From Mytilus galloprovincialis (Eukaryota; Mollusca; Bivalvia; Mytilida; Mytilidae), in the NCBI RefSeq assembly GCF_965363235.1, contig NC_134838.1:3291001-3355000 (forward strand): DNA of 64,000 bases. The letters are read 5' to 3'. Positions 35,104 through 48,673 of this stretch are shown one piece after another. Positions within the stretch are counted from its first letter, which is position 1; each line of letters opens with the position of its first letter. The position numbers and the translations under genes are program-made. The notes beneath the pieces were generated by a model that was given only the letters and a program-made list of their open reading frames with translations, was not told where the DNA came from and made no database searches.

Positions 35104-35436
35104 GCTTGATAGTTAGAGTTACATTTTCCGTATTTAACTATAGAATACGATTATTCTCCATACGTGGCAAAGGAGTTTACCTGCCAAGATACATATTCGA
35201 AATTCTAAGTTGACTAGAAATTCACCTTACATTGGTCGAGATCAAACTATATAAAAACAACAAAAATTCAAACGATAGCTGTTGTATTGGTGCATGTATT
35301 TTTCTCCTACTGAATTCTGTTTTATGCATTCTAATTGACGTTCGAATTAGCGGTGTATTTTCTTTGAATATCCCATCGACTGGTATTGAAAACAGTTTTG
35401 AGATTCGCCACGCATTGACAATATGAGGCAAAAATT

Positions 35437-35508
35437 GGGCTCGTCCGGGATTCGAACCCGGGACCTCTCGCACCCTAAGCGAGAATCATACCCCTAGACC
35501 AACGAGCC
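35437..35508 (-). tRNA. tRNA-Pro(AGG), unit 25
   Basis: As unit 1. Confidence 0.95.
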
Positions 35509-35838
35509 TGTATAGCTGACTTATGTTTAAATAATAGTTATAAAATTCAGAAATGACATCGCTTGTTGCTATTTTCGTGTTGCCTTGGGTTATACGTTTG
35601 GCCTCTCTTGCTTTGTTACCTTTGAAATCAGGACGGTAAGTTATTAAAAGTCACCTGCTATAAAGAACTTTGTCTAAAGTGCTTAGCGTAGACGATTTCA
35701 AAGATTTTTATAAGAAGTGATATGTTCAATTTAACATGAACGACATGCGTCGGCTGCAAAAGAACACCGAATGAGTAATATCTCTAGGCACTATAATAAG
35801 CACAGTTCACGATGATCCGGATTACCCAAAAATTAATA

Positions 35839-35911
35839 TGTTTCCGCTGGGGCTCGAACCCAGGACCTTCCGCGTGTGAAGCGGACGTGATTACCACTAC
35901 ACTACGGAAAC
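35839..35911 (-). tRNA. tRNA-Val(CAC), unit 26
   Basis: As unit 1. Confidence 0.95.
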
Positions 35912-36449
35912 AGTTGAAGTTAGTGCGAAGTTTTCCATATTTCAAGCAACGTCCGATTAAAAACTGGTGCAATCAAGATGAATAACACCCGTTCCCGCAT
36001 GAAAACAGGTGCGTTTTCGTGTTAATTTCCATAATTCTCTTGGCATGGGATGGGGTTCACCTTTCTTCTGCACAATCAATTGAAAAGCAGATATTCCTAG
36101 CTCTGCCGTCTATATATATGCGTATTCTTCTTATACGCCAGCTAAATCCGATATCGACATTTCCTTCATTGCACAACTTGATGGTGATTATCAAGGTAAG
36201 TTGTTTTGCAGCGTGCACAAACCAAAATATAACATTCTTCGAAAAAAAAAAAAGTCAAAATCATCGGAATACAAATGTATGTACCAGAATATCAACTCCT
36301 CTTTTCTCTCCGTTTGACCACTATTGCTCATCAGTGACGGGAAAACATGCTGAGCAATTTCTGAGCCAGACTGCTTTGAATGTCAATGGCAGATACAAAA
36401 GTATAATTTCATTGAATCCAAACGCCTATAAACCGTTCCAAAAATTAAC

Positions 36450-36521
36450 GGGCTCGTCCGGGATTCGAACCCGGGACCTCTCGCACCCAAAGCGAGAATC
36501 ATACCCCTAGACCAACGAGCC
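36450..36521 (-). tRNA. tRNA-Pro(TGG), unit 26
   Basis: As unit 1. Confidence 0.95.
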
Positions 36522-36854
36522 GCTTGATAGTTAGAGTTACATTTTCCGTATTTAACTATAGAATACGATTATTCTCCATACGTGGCAAAGGAGTTTACCT
36601 GCCAAGATACATATTCGAAATTCTAAGTTGACTAGAAATTCACCTTACATTGGTCGAGATCAAACTATATAAAAACAACAAAAATTCAAACGATAGCTGT
36701 TGTATTGGTGCATGTATTTTTCTCCTACTGAATTCTGTTTTATGCATTCTAATTGACGTTCGAATTAGCGGTGTATTTTCTTTGAATATCCCATCGACTG
36801 GTATTGAAAACAGTTTTGAGATTCGCCACGCATTGACAATATGAGGCAAAAATT

Positions 36855-36926
36855 GGGCTCGTCCGGGATTCGAACCCGGGACCTCTCGCACCCTAAGCGA
36901 GAATCATACCCCTAGACCAACGAGCC
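36855..36926 (-). tRNA. tRNA-Pro(AGG), unit 26
   Basis: As unit 1. Confidence 0.95.
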
Positions 36927-37256
36927 TGTATAGCTGACTTATGTTTAAATAATAGTTATAAAATTCAGAAATGACATCGCTTGTTGCTATTTTCGTGTTG
37001 CCTTGGGTTATACGTTTGGCCTCTCTTGCTTTGTTACCTTTGAAATCAGGACGGTAAGTTATTAAAAGTCACCTGCTATAAAGAACTTTGTCTAAAGTGC
37101 TTAGCGTAGACGATTTCAAAGATTTTTATAAGAAGTGATATGTTCAATTTAACATGAACGACATGCGTCGGCTGCAAAAGAACACCGAATGAGTAATATC
37201 TCTAGGCACTATAATAAGCACAGTTCACGATGATCCGGATTACCCAAAAATTAATA

Positions 37257-37329
37257 TGTTTCCGCTGGGGCTCGAACCCAGGACCTTCCGCGTGTGAAGC
37301 GGACGTGATTACCACTACACTACGGAAAC
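37257..37329 (-). tRNA. tRNA-Val(CAC), unit 27
   Basis: As unit 1. Confidence 0.95.
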
Positions 37330-37867
37330 AGTTGAAGTTAGTGCGAAGTTTTCCATATTTCAAGCAACGTCCGATTAAAAACTGGTGCAATCAAGATGAA
37401 TAACACCCGTTCCCGCATGAAAACAGGTGCGTTTTCGTGTTAATTTCCATAATTCTCTTGGCATGGGATGGGGTTCACCTTTCTTCTGCACAATCAATTG
37501 AAAAGCAGATATTCCTAGCTCTGCCGTCTATATATATGCGTATTCTTCTTATACGCCAGCTAAATCCGATATCGACATTTCCTTCATTGCACAACTTGAT
37601 GGTGATTATCAAGGTAAGTTGTTTTGCAGCGTGCACAAACCAAAATATAACATTCTTCGAAAAAAAAAAAAGTCAAAATCATCGGAATACAAATGTATGT
37701 ACCAGAATATCAACTCCTCTTTTCTCTCCGTTTGACCACTATTGCTCATCAGTGACGGGAAAACATGCTGAGCAATTTCTGAGCCAGACTGCTTTGAATG
37801 TCAATGGCAGATACAAAAGTATAATTTCATTGAATCCAAACGCCTATAAACCGTTCCAAAAATTAAC

Positions 37868-37939
37868 GGGCTCGTCCGGGATTCGAACCCGGGACCTCTC
37901 GCACCCAAAGCGAGAATCATACCCCTAGACCAACGAGCC
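37868..37939 (-). tRNA. tRNA-Pro(TGG), unit 27
   Basis: As unit 1. Confidence 0.95.
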
Positions 37940-38272
37940 GCTTGATAGTTAGAGTTACATTTTCCGTATTTAACTATAGAATACGATTATTCTCCATACG
38001 TGGCAAAGGAGTTTACCTGCCAAGATACATATTCGAAATTCTAAGTTGACTAGAAATTCACCTTACATTGGTCGAGATCAAACTATATAAAAACAACAAA
38101 AATTCAAACGATAGCTGTTGTATTGGTGCATGTATTTTTCTCCTACTGAATTCTGTTTTATGCATTCTAATTGACGTTCGAATTAGCGGTGTATTTTCTT
38201 TGAATATCCCATCGACTGGTATTGAAAACAGTTTTGAGATTCGCCACGCATTGACAATATGAGGCAAAAATT

Positions 38273-38344
38273 GGGCTCGTCCGGGATTCGAACCCGGGAC
38301 CTCTCGCACCCTAAGCGAGAATCATACCCCTAGACCAACGAGCC
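38273..38344 (-). tRNA. tRNA-Pro(AGG), unit 27
   Basis: As unit 1. Confidence 0.95.
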
Positions 38345-38674
38345 TGTATAGCTGACTTATGTTTAAATAATAGTTATAAAATTCAGAAATGACATCGCTT
38401 GTTGCTATTTTCGTGTTGCCTTGGGTTATACGTTTGGCCTCTCTTGCTTTGTTACCTTTGAAATCAGGACGGTAAGTTATTAAAAGTCACCTGCTATAAA
38501 GAACTTTGTCTAAAGTGCTTAGCGTAGACGATTTCAAAGATTTTTATAAGAAGTGATATGTTCAATTTAACATGAACGACATGCGTCGGCTGCAAAAGAA
38601 CACCGAATGAGTAATATCTCTAGGCACTATAATAAGCACAGTTCACGATGATCCGGATTACCCAAAAATTAATA

Positions 38675-38747
38675 TGTTTCCGCTGGGGCTCGAACCCAGG
38701 ACCTTCCGCGTGTGAAGCGGACGTGATTACCACTACACTACGGAAAC
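38675..38747 (-). tRNA. tRNA-Val(CAC), unit 28
   Basis: As unit 1. Confidence 0.95.
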
Positions 38748-39285
38748 AGTTGAAGTTAGTGCGAAGTTTTCCATATTTCAAGCAACGTCCGATTAAAAAC
38801 TGGTGCAATCAAGATGAATAACACCCGTTCCCGCATGAAAACAGGTGCGTTTTCGTGTTAATTTCCATAATTCTCTTGGCATGGGATGGGGTTCACCTTT
38901 CTTCTGCACAATCAATTGAAAAGCAGATATTCCTAGCTCTGCCGTCTATATATATGCGTATTCTTCTTATACGCCAGCTAAATCCGATATCGACATTTCC
39001 TTCATTGCACAACTTGATGGTGATTATCAAGGTAAGTTGTTTTGCAGCGTGCACAAACCAAAATATAACATTCTTCGAAAAAAAAAAAAGTCAAAATCAT
39101 CGGAATACAAATGTATGTACCAGAATATCAACTCCTCTTTTCTCTCCGTTTGACCACTATTGCTCATCAGTGACGGGAAAACATGCTGAGCAATTTCTGA
39201 GCCAGACTGCTTTGAATGTCAATGGCAGATACAAAAGTATAATTTCATTGAATCCAAACGCCTATAAACCGTTCCAAAAATTAAC

Positions 39286-39357
39286 GGGCTCGTCCGGGAT
39301 TCGAACCCGGGACCTCTCGCACCCAAAGCGAGAATCATACCCCTAGACCAACGAGCC
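39286..39357 (-). tRNA. tRNA-Pro(TGG), unit 28
   Basis: As unit 1. A private G-to-A change at 39488 lies 131 bp upstream. Confidence 0.95.
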
Positions 39358-39690
39358 GCTTGATAGTTAGAGTTACATTTTCCGTATTTAACTATAGAAT
39401 ACGATTATTCTCCATACGTGGCAAAGGAGTTTACCTGCCAAGATACATATTCGAAATTCTAAGTTGACTAGAAATTCACCTTACATTAGTCGAGATCAAA
39501 CTATATAAAAACAACAAAAATTCAAACGATAGCTGTTGTATTGGTGCATGTATTTTTCTCCTACTGAATTCTGTTTTATGCATTCTAATTGACGTTCGAA
39601 TTAGCGGTGTATTTTCTTTGAATATCCCATCGACTGGTATTGAAAACAGTTTTGAGATTCGCCACGCATTGACAATATGAGGCAAAAATT

Positions 39691-39762
39691 GGGCTCGTCC
39701 GGGATTCGAACCCGGGACCTCTCGCACCCTAAGCGAGAATCATACCCCTAGACCAACGAGCC
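39691..39762 (-). tRNA. tRNA-Pro(AGG), unit 28
   Basis: As unit 1. Confidence 0.95.
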
Positions 39763-40092
39763 TGTATAGCTGACTTATGTTTAAATAATAGTTATAAAAT
39801 TCAGAAATGACATCGCTTGTTGCTATTTTCGTGTTGCCTTGGGTTATACGTTTGGCCTCTCTTGCTTTGTTACCTTTGAAATCAGGACGGTAAGTTATTA
39901 AAAGTCACCTGCTATAAAGAACTTTGTCTAAAGTGCTTAGCGTAGACGATTTCAAAGATTTTTATAAGAAGTGATATGTTCAATTTAACATGAACGACAT
40001 GCGTCGGCTGCAAAAGAACACCGAATGAGTAATATCTCTAGGCACTATAATAAGCACAGTTCACGATGATCCGGATTACCCAAAAATTAATA

Positions 40093-40165
40093 TGTTTCCG
40101 CTGGGGCTCGAACCCAGGACCTTCCGCGTGTGAAGCGGACGTGATTACCACTACACTACGGAAAC
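40093..40165 (-). tRNA. tRNA-Val(CAC), unit 29
   Basis: As unit 1. Confidence 0.95.
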
Positions 40166-40703
40166 AGTTGAAGTTAGTGCGAAGTTTTCCATATTTCAAG
40201 CAACGTCCGATTAAAAACTGGTGCAATCAAGATGAATAACACCCGTTCCCGCATGAAAACAGGTGCGTTTTCGTGTTAATTTCCATAATTCTCTTGGCAT
40301 GGGATGGGGTTCACCTTTCTTCTGCACAATCAATTGAAAAGCAGATATTCCTAGCTCTGCCGTCTATATATATGCGTATTCTTCTTATACGCCAGCTAAA
40401 TCCGATATCGACATTTCCTTCATTGCACAACTTGATGGTGATTATCAAGGTAAGTTGTTTTGCAGCGTGCACAAACCAAAATATAACATTCTTCGAAAAA
40501 AAAAAAAGTCAAAATCATCGGAATACAAATGTATATACCAGAATATCAACTCCTCTTTTCTCTCCGTTTGACCACTATTGCTCATCAGTGACGGGAAAAC
40601 ATGCTGAGCAATTTCTGAGCCAGACTGCTTTGAATGTCAATGGCAGATACAAAAGTATAATTTCATTGAATCCAAACGCCTATAAACCGTTCCAAAAATT
40701 AAC

Positions 40704-40775
40704 GGGCTCGTCCGGGATTCGAACCCGGGACCTCTCGCACCCAAAGCGAGAATCATACCCCTAGACCAACGAGCC
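40704..40775 (-). tRNA. tRNA-Pro(TGG), unit 29
   Basis: As unit 1. A private G-to-A change at 40535 lies in the spacer downstream of it. Confidence 0.95.
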
Positions 40776-41108
40776 GCTTGATAGTTAGAGTTACATTTTC
40801 CGTATTTAACTATAGAATACGATTATTCTCCATACGTGGCAAAGGAGTTTACCTGCCAAGATACATATTCGAAATTCTAAGTTGACTAGAAATTCACCTT
40901 ACATTGGTCGAGATCAAACTATATAAAAACAACAAAAATTCAAACGATAGCTGTTGTATTGGTGCATGTATTTTTCTCCTACTGAATTCTGTTTTATGCA
41001 TTCTAATTGACGTTCGAATTAGCGGTGTATTTTCTTTGAATATCCCATCGACTGGTATTGAAAACAGTTTTGAGATTCGCCACGCATTGACAATATGAGG
41101 CAAAAATT

Positions 41109-41180
41109 GGGCTCGTCCGGGATTCGAACCCGGGACCTCTCGCACCCTAAGCGAGAATCATACCCCTAGACCAACGAGCC
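41109..41180 (-). tRNA. tRNA-Pro(AGG), unit 29
   Basis: As unit 1. Confidence 0.95.
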
Positions 41181-41510
41181 TGTATAGCTGACTTATGTTT
41201 AAATAATAGTTATAAAATTCAGAAATGACATCGCTTGTTGCTATTTTCGTGTTGCCTTGGGTTATACGTTTGGCCTCTCTTGCTTTGTTACCTTTGAAAT
41301 CAGGACGGTAAGTTATTAAAAGTCACCTGCTATAAAGAACTTTGTCTAAAGTGCTTAGCGTAGACGATTTCAAAGATTTTTATAAGAAGTGATATGTTCA
41401 ATTTAACATGAACGACATGCGTCGGCTGCAAAAGAACACCGAATGAGTAATATCTCTAGGCACTATAATAAGCACAGTTCACGATGATCCGGATTACCCA
41501 AAAATTAATA

Positions 41511-41583
41511 TGTTTCCGCTGGGGCTCGAACCCAGGACCTTCCGCGTGTGAAGCGGACGTGATTACCACTACACTACGGAAAC
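41511..41583 (-). tRNA. tRNA-Val(CAC), unit 30
   Basis: As unit 1. Confidence 0.95.
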
Positions 41584-42121
41584 AGTTGAAGTTAGTGCGA
41601 AGTTTTCCATATTTCAAGCAACGTCCGATTAAAAACTGGTGCAATCAAGATGAATAACACCCGTTCCCGCATGAAAACAGGTGCGTTTTCGTGTTAATTT
41701 CCATAATTCTCTTGGCATGGGATGGGGTTCACCTTTCTTCTGCACAATCAATTGAAAAGCAGATATTCCTAGCTCTGCCGTCTATATATATGCGTATTCT
41801 TCTTATACGCCAGCTAAATCCGATATCGACATTTCCTTCATTGCACAACTTGATGGTGATTATCAAGGTAAGTTGTTTTGCAGCGTGCACAAACCAAAAT
41901 ATAACATTCTTCGAAAAAAAAAAAAGTCAAAATCATCGGAATACAAATGTATGTACCAGAATATCAACTCCTCTTTTCTCTCCGTTTGACCACTATTGCT
42001 CATCAGTGACGGGAAAACATGCTGAGCAATTTCTGAGCCAGACTGCTTTGAATGTCAATGGCAGATACAAAAGTATAATTTCATTGAATCCAAACGCCTA
42101 TAAACCGTTCCAAAAATTAAC

Positions 42122-42193
42122 GGGCTCGTCCGGGATTCGAACCCGGGACCTCTCGCACCCAAAGCGAGAATCATACCCCTAGACCAACGAGCC
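42122..42193 (-). tRNA. tRNA-Pro(TGG), unit 30
   Basis: As unit 1. Confidence 0.95.
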
Positions 42194-42526
42194 GCTTGAT
42201 AGTTAGAGTTACATTTTCCGTATTTAACTATAGAATACGATTATTCTCCATACGTGGCAAAGGAGTTTACCTGCCAAGATACATATTCGAAATTCTAAGT
42301 TGACTAGAAATTCACCTTACATTGGTCGAGATCAAACTATATAAAAACAACAAAAATTCAAACGATAGCTGTTGTATTGGTGCATGTATTTTTCTCCTAC
42401 TGAATTCTGTTTTATGCATTCTAATTGACGTTCGAATTAGCGGTGTATTTTCTTTGAATATCCCATCGACTGGTATTGAAAACAGTTTTGAGATTCGCCA
42501 CGCATTGACAATATGAGGCAAAAATT

Positions 42527-42598
42527 GGGCTCGTCCGGGATTCGAACCCGGGACCTCTCGCACCCTAAGCGAGAATCATACCCCTAGACCAACGAGCC
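42527..42598 (-). tRNA. tRNA-Pro(AGG), unit 30
   Basis: As unit 1. Confidence 0.95.
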
Positions 42599-42928
42599 TG
42601 TATAGCTGACTTATGTTTAAATAATAGTTATAAAATTCAGAAATGACATCGCTTGTTGCTATTTTCGTGTTGCCTTGGGTTATACGTTTGGCCTCTCTTG
42701 CTTTGTTACCTTTGAAATCAGGACGGTAAGTTATTAAAAGTCACCTGCTATAAAGAACTTTGTCTAAAGTGCTTAGCGTAGACGATTTCAAAGATTTTTA
42801 TAAGAAGTGATATGTTCAATTTAACATGAACGACATGCGTCGGCTGCAAAAGAACACCGAATGAGTAATATCTCTAGGCACTATAATAAGCACAGTTCAC
42901 GATGATCCGGATTACCCAAAAATTAATA

Positions 42929-43001
42929 TGTTTCCGCTGGGGCTCGAACCCAGGACCTTCCGCGTGTGAAGCGGACGTGATTACCACTACACTACGGAAA
43001 C
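42929..43001 (-). tRNA. tRNA-Val(CAC), unit 31
   Basis: As unit 1. Confidence 0.95.
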
Positions 43002-43539
43002 AGTTGAAGTTAGTGCGAAGTTTTCCATATTTCAAGCAACGTCCGATTAAAAACTGGTGCAATCAAGATGAATAACACCCGTTCCCGCATGAAAACAGGT
43101 GCGTTTTCGTGTTAATTTCCATAATTCTCTTGGCATGGGATGGGGTTCACCTTTCTTCTGCACAATCAATTGAAAAGCAGATATTCCTAGCTCTGCCGTC
43201 TATATATATGCGTATTCTTCTTATACGCCAGCTAAATCCGATATCGACATTTCCTTCATTGCACAACTTGATGGTGATTATCAAGGTAAGTTGTTTTGCA
43301 GCGTGCACAAACCAAAATATAACATTCTTCGAAAAAAAAAAAAGTCAAAATCATCGGAATACAAATGTATGTACCAGAATATCAACTCCTCTTTTCTCTC
43401 CGTTTGACCACTATTGCTCATCAGTGACGGGAAAACATGCTGAGCAATTTCTGAGCCAGACTGCTTTGAATGTCAATGGCAGATACAAAAGTATAATTTC
43501 ATTGAATCCAAACGCCTATAAACCGTTCCAAAAATTAAC

Positions 43540-43611
43540 GGGCTCGTCCGGGATTCGAACCCGGGACCTCTCGCACCCAAAGCGAGAATCATACCCCTAG
43601 ACCAACGAGCC
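43540..43611 (-). tRNA. tRNA-Pro(TGG), unit 31
   Basis: As unit 1. Confidence 0.95.
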
Positions 43612-43944
43612 GCTTGATAGTTAGAGTTACATTTTCCGTATTTAACTATAGAATACGATTATTCTCCATACGTGGCAAAGGAGTTTACCTGCCAAGATAC
43701 ATATTCGAAATTCTAAGTTGACTAGAAATTCACCTTACATTGGTCGAGATCAAACTATATAAAAACAACAAAAATTCAAACGATAGCTGTTGTATTGGTG
43801 CATGTATTTTTCTCCTACTGAATTCTGTTTTATGCATTCTAATTGACGTTCGAATTAGCGGTGTATTTTCTTTGAATATCCCATCGACTGGTATTGAAAA
43901 CAGTTTTGAGATTCGCCACGCATTGACAATATGAGGCAAAAATT

Positions 43945-44016
43945 GGGCTCGTCCGGGATTCGAACCCGGGACCTCTCGCACCCTAAGCGAGAATCATACC
44001 CCTAGACCAACGAGCC
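43945..44016 (-). tRNA. tRNA-Pro(AGG), unit 31
   Basis: As unit 1. Confidence 0.95.
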
Positions 44017-44346
44017 TGTATAGCTGACTTATGTTTAAATAATAGTTATAAAATTCAGAAATGACATCGCTTGTTGCTATTTTCGTGTTGCCTTGGGTTA
44101 TACGTTTGGCCTCTCTTGCTTTGTTACCTTTGAAATCAGGACGGTAAGTTATTAAAAGTCACCTGCTATAAAGAACTTTGTCTAAAGTGCTTAGCGTAGA
44201 CGATTTCAAAGATTTTTATAAGAAGTGATATGTTCAATTTAACATGAACGACATGCGTCGGCTGCAAAAGAACACCGAATGAGTAATATCTCTAGGCACT
44301 ATAATAAGCACAGTTCACGATGATCCGGATTACCCAAAAATTAATA

Positions 44347-44419
44347 TGTTTCCGCTGGGGCTCGAACCCAGGACCTTCCGCGTGTGAAGCGGACGTGATT
44401 ACCACTACACTACGGAAAC
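44347..44419 (-). tRNA. tRNA-Val(CAC), unit 32
   Basis: As unit 1. The spacer upstream has an A-to-T change at 44676 that is shared only with unit 36. Confidence 0.95.
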
Positions 44420-44957
44420 AGTTGAAGTTAGTGCGAAGTTTTCCATATTTCAAGCAACGTCCGATTAAAAACTGGTGCAATCAAGATGAATAACACCCGT
44501 TCCCGCATGAAAACAGGTGCGTTTTCGTGTTAATTTCCATAATTCTCTTGGCATGGGATGGGGTTCACCTTTCTTCTGCACAATCAATTGAAAAGCAGAT
44601 ATTCCTAGCTCTGCCGTCTATATATATGCGTATTCTTCTTATACGCCAGCTAAATCCGATATCGACATTTCCTTCTTTGCACAACTTGATGGTGATTATC
44701 AAGGTAAGTTGTTTTGCAGCGTGCACAAACCAAAATATAACATTCTTCGAAAAAAAAAAAAGTCAAAATCATCGGAATACAAATGTATGTACCAGAATAT
44801 CAACTCCTCTTTTCTCTCCGTTTGACCACTATTGCTCATCAGTGACGGGAAAACATGCTGAGCAATTTCTGAGCCAGACTGCTTTGAATGTCAATGGCAG
44901 ATACAAAAGTATAATTTCATTGAATCCAAACGCCTATAAACCGTTCCAAAAATTAAC

Positions 44958-45029
44958 GGGCTCGTCCGGGATTCGAACCCGGGACCTCTCGCACCCAAAG
45001 CGAGAATCATACCCCTAGACCAACGAGCC
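44958..45029 (-). tRNA. tRNA-Pro(TGG), unit 32
   Basis: As unit 1. Confidence 0.95.
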
Positions 45030-45362
45030 GCTTGATAGTTAGAGTTACATTTTCCGTATTTAACTATAGAATACGATTATTCTCCATACGTGGCAAAGGA
45101 GTTTACCTGCCAAGATACATATTCGAAATTCTAAGTTGACTAGAAATTCACCTTACATTGGTCGAGATCAAACTATATAAAAACAACAAAAATTCAAACG
45201 ATAGCTGTTGTATTGGTGCATGTATTTTTCTCCTACTGAATTCTGTTTTATGCATTCTAATTGACGTTCGAATTAGCGGTGTATTTTCTTTGAATATCCC
45301 ATCGACTGGTATTGAAAACAGTTTTGAGATTCGCCACGCATTGACAATATGAGGCAAAAATT

Positions 45363-45434
45363 GGGCTCGTCCGGGATTCGAACCCGGGACCTCTCGCACC
45401 CTAAGCGAGAATCATACCCCTAGACCAACGAGCC
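45363..45434 (-). tRNA. tRNA-Pro(AGG), unit 32
   Basis: As unit 1. Confidence 0.95.
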
Positions 45435-45764
45435 TGTATAGCTGACTTATGTTTAAATAATAGTTATAAAATTCAGAAATGACATCGCTTGTTGCTATTT
45501 TCGTGTTGCCTTGGGTTATACGTTTGGCCTCTCTTGCTTTGTTACCTTTGAAATCAGGACGGTAAGTTATTAAAAGTCACCTGCTATAAAGAACTTTGTC
45601 TAAAGTGCTTAGCGTAGACGATTTCAAAGATTTTTATAAGAAGTGATATGTTCAATTTAACATGAACGACATGCGTCGGCTGCAAAAGAACACCGAATGA
45701 GTAATATCTCTAGGCACTATAATAAGCACAGTTCACGATGATCCGGATTACCCAAAAATTAATA

Positions 45765-45837
45765 TGTTTCCGCTGGGGCTCGAACCCAGGACCTTCCGCG
45801 TGTGAAGCGGACGTGATTACCACTACACTACGGAAAC
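45765..45837 (-). tRNA. tRNA-Val(CAC), unit 33
   Basis: As unit 1. Confidence 0.95.
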
Positions 45838-46375
45838 AGTTGAAGTTAGTGCGAAGTTTTCCATATTTCAAGCAACGTCCGATTAAAAACTGGTGCAATC
45901 AAGATGAATAACACCCGTTCCCGCATGAAAACAGGTGCGTTTTCGTGTTAATTTCCATAATTCTCTTGGCATGGGATGGGGTTCACCTTTCTTCTGCACA
46001 ATCAATTGAAAAGCAGATATTCCTAGCTCTGCCGTCTATATATATGCGTATTCTTCTTATACGCCAGCTAAATCCGATATCGACATTTCCTTCATTGCAC
46101 AACTTGATGGTGATTATCAAGGTAAGTTGTTTTGCAGCGTGCACAAACCAAAATATAACATTCTTCGAAAAAAAAAAAAGTCAAAATCATCGGAATACAA
46201 ATGTATGTACCAGAATATCAACTCCTCTTTTCTCTCCGTTTGACCACTATTGCTCATCAGTGACGGGAAAACATGCTGAGCAATTTCTGAGCCAGACTGC
46301 TTTGAATGTCAATGGCAGATACAAAAGTATAATTTCATTGAATCCAAACGCCTATAAACCGTTCCAAAAATTAAC

Positions 46376-46447
46376 GGGCTCGTCCGGGATTCGAACCCGG
46401 GACCTCTCGCACCCAAAGCGAGAATCATACCCCTAGACCAACGAGCC
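46376..46447 (-). tRNA. tRNA-Pro(TGG), unit 33
   Basis: As unit 1. Confidence 0.95.
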
Positions 46448-46780
46448 GCTTGATAGTTAGAGTTACATTTTCCGTATTTAACTATAGAATACGATTATTC
46501 TCCATACGTGGCAAAGGAGTTTACCTGCCAAGATACATATTCGAAATTCTAAGTTGACTAGAAATTCACCTTACATTGGTCGAGATCAAACTATATAAAA
46601 ACAACAAAAATTCAAACGATAGCTGTTGTATTGGTGCATGTATTTTTCTCCTACTGAATTCTGTTTTATGCATTCTAATTGACGTTCGAATTAGCGGTGT
46701 ATTTTCTTTGAATATCCCATCGACTGGTATTGAAAACAGTTTTGAGATTCGCCACGCATTGACAATATGAGGCAAAAATT

Positions 46781-46852
46781 GGGCTCGTCCGGGATTCGAA
46801 CCCGGGACCTCTCGCACCCTAAGCGAGAATCATACCCCTAGACCAACGAGCC
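46781..46852 (-). tRNA. tRNA-Pro(AGG), unit 33
   Basis: As unit 1. Confidence 0.95.
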
Positions 46853-47182
46853 TGTATAGCTGACTTATGTTTAAATAATAGTTATAAAATTCAGAAATGA
46901 CATCGCTTGTTGCTATTTTCGTGTTGCCTTGGGTTATACGTTTGGCCTCTCTTGCTTTGTTACCTTTGAAATCAGGACGGTAAGTTATTAAAAGTCACCT
47001 GCTATAAAGAACTTTGTCTAAAGTGCTTAGCGTAGACGATTTCAAAGATTTTTATAAGAAGTGATATGTTCAATTTAACATGAACGACATGCGTCGGCTG
47101 CAAAAGAACACCGAATGAGTAATATCTCTAGGCACTATAATAAGCACAGTTCACGATGATCCGGATTACCCAAAAATTAATA

Positions 47183-47255
47183 TGTTTCCGCTGGGGCTCG
47201 AACCCAGGACCTTCCGCGTGTGAAGCGGACGTGATTACCACTACACTACGGAAAC
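47183..47255 (-). tRNA. tRNA-Val(CAC), unit 34
   Basis: As unit 1. Confidence 0.95.
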
Positions 47256-47793
47256 AGTTGAAGTTAGTGCGAAGTTTTCCATATTTCAAGCAACGTCCGA
47301 TTAAAAACTGGTGCAATCAAGATGAATAACACCCGTTCCCGCATGAAAACAGGTGCGTTTTCGTGTTAATTTCCATAATTCTCTTGGCATGGGATGGGGT
47401 TCACCTTTCTTCTGCACAATCAATTGAAAAGCAGATATTCCTAGCTCTGCCGTCTATATATATGCGTATTCTTCTTATACGCCAGCTAAATCCGATATCG
47501 ACATTTCCTTCATTGCACAACTTGATGGTGATTATCAAGGTAAGTTGTTTTGCAGCGTGCACAAACCAAAATATAACATTCTTCGAAAAAAAAAAAAGTC
47601 AAAATCATCGGAATACAAATGTATGTACCAGAATATCAACTCCTCTTTTCTCTCCGTTTGACCACTATTGCTCATCAGTGACGGGAAAACATGCTGAGCA
47701 ATTTCTGAGCCAGACTGCTTTGAATGTCAATGGCAGATACAAAAGTATAATTTCATTGAATCCAAACGCCTATAAACCGTTCCAAAAATTAAC

Positions 47794-47865
47794 GGGCTCG
47801 TCCGGGATTCGAACCCGGGACCTCTCGCACCCAAAGCGAGAATCATACCCCTAGACCAACGAGCC
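47794..47865 (-). tRNA. tRNA-Pro(TGG), unit 34
   Basis: As unit 1. Confidence 0.95.
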
Positions 47866-48198
47866 GCTTGATAGTTAGAGTTACATTTTCCGTATTTAAC
47901 TATAGAATACGATTATTCTCCATACGTGGCAAAGGAGTTTACCTGCCAAGATACATATTCGAAATTCTAAGTTGACTAGAAATTCACCTTACATTGGTCG
48001 AGATCAAACTATATAAAAACAACAAAAATTCAAACGATAGCTGTTGTATTGGTGCATGTATTTTTCTCCTACTGAATTCTGTTTTATGCATTCTAATTGA
48101 CGTTCGAATTAGCGGTGTATTTTCTTTGAATATCCCATCGACTGGTATTGAAAACAGTTTTGAGATTCGCCACGCATTGACAATATGAGGCAAAAATT

Positions 48199-48270
48199 GG
48201 GCTCGTCCGGGATTCGAACCCGGGACCTCTCGCACCCTAAGCGAGAATCATACCCCTAGACCAACGAGCC
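48199..48270 (-). tRNA. tRNA-Pro(AGG), unit 34
   Basis: As unit 1. Confidence 0.95.
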
Positions 48271-48600
48271 TGTATAGCTGACTTATGTTTAAATAATAGT
48301 TATAAAATTCAGAAATGACATCGCTTGTTGCTATTTTCGTGTTGCCTTGGGTTATACGTTTGGCCTCTCTTGCTTTGTTACCTTTGAAATCAGGACGGTA
48401 AGTTATTAAAAGTCACCTGCTATAAAGAACTTTGTCTAAAGTGCTTAGCGTAGACGATTTCAAAGATTTTTATAAGAAGTGATATGTTCAATTTAACATG
48501 AACGACATGCGTCGGCTGCAAAAGAACACCGAATGAGTAATATCTCTAGGCACTATAATAAGCACAGTTCACGATGATCCGGATTACCCAAAAATTAATA

Positions 48601-48673
48601 TGTTTCCGCTGGGGCTCGAACCCAGGACCTTCCGCGTGTGAAGCGGACGTGATTACCACTACACTACGGAAAC
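48601..48673 (-). tRNA. tRNA-Val(CAC), unit 35
   Basis: As unit 1. Confidence 0.95.
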
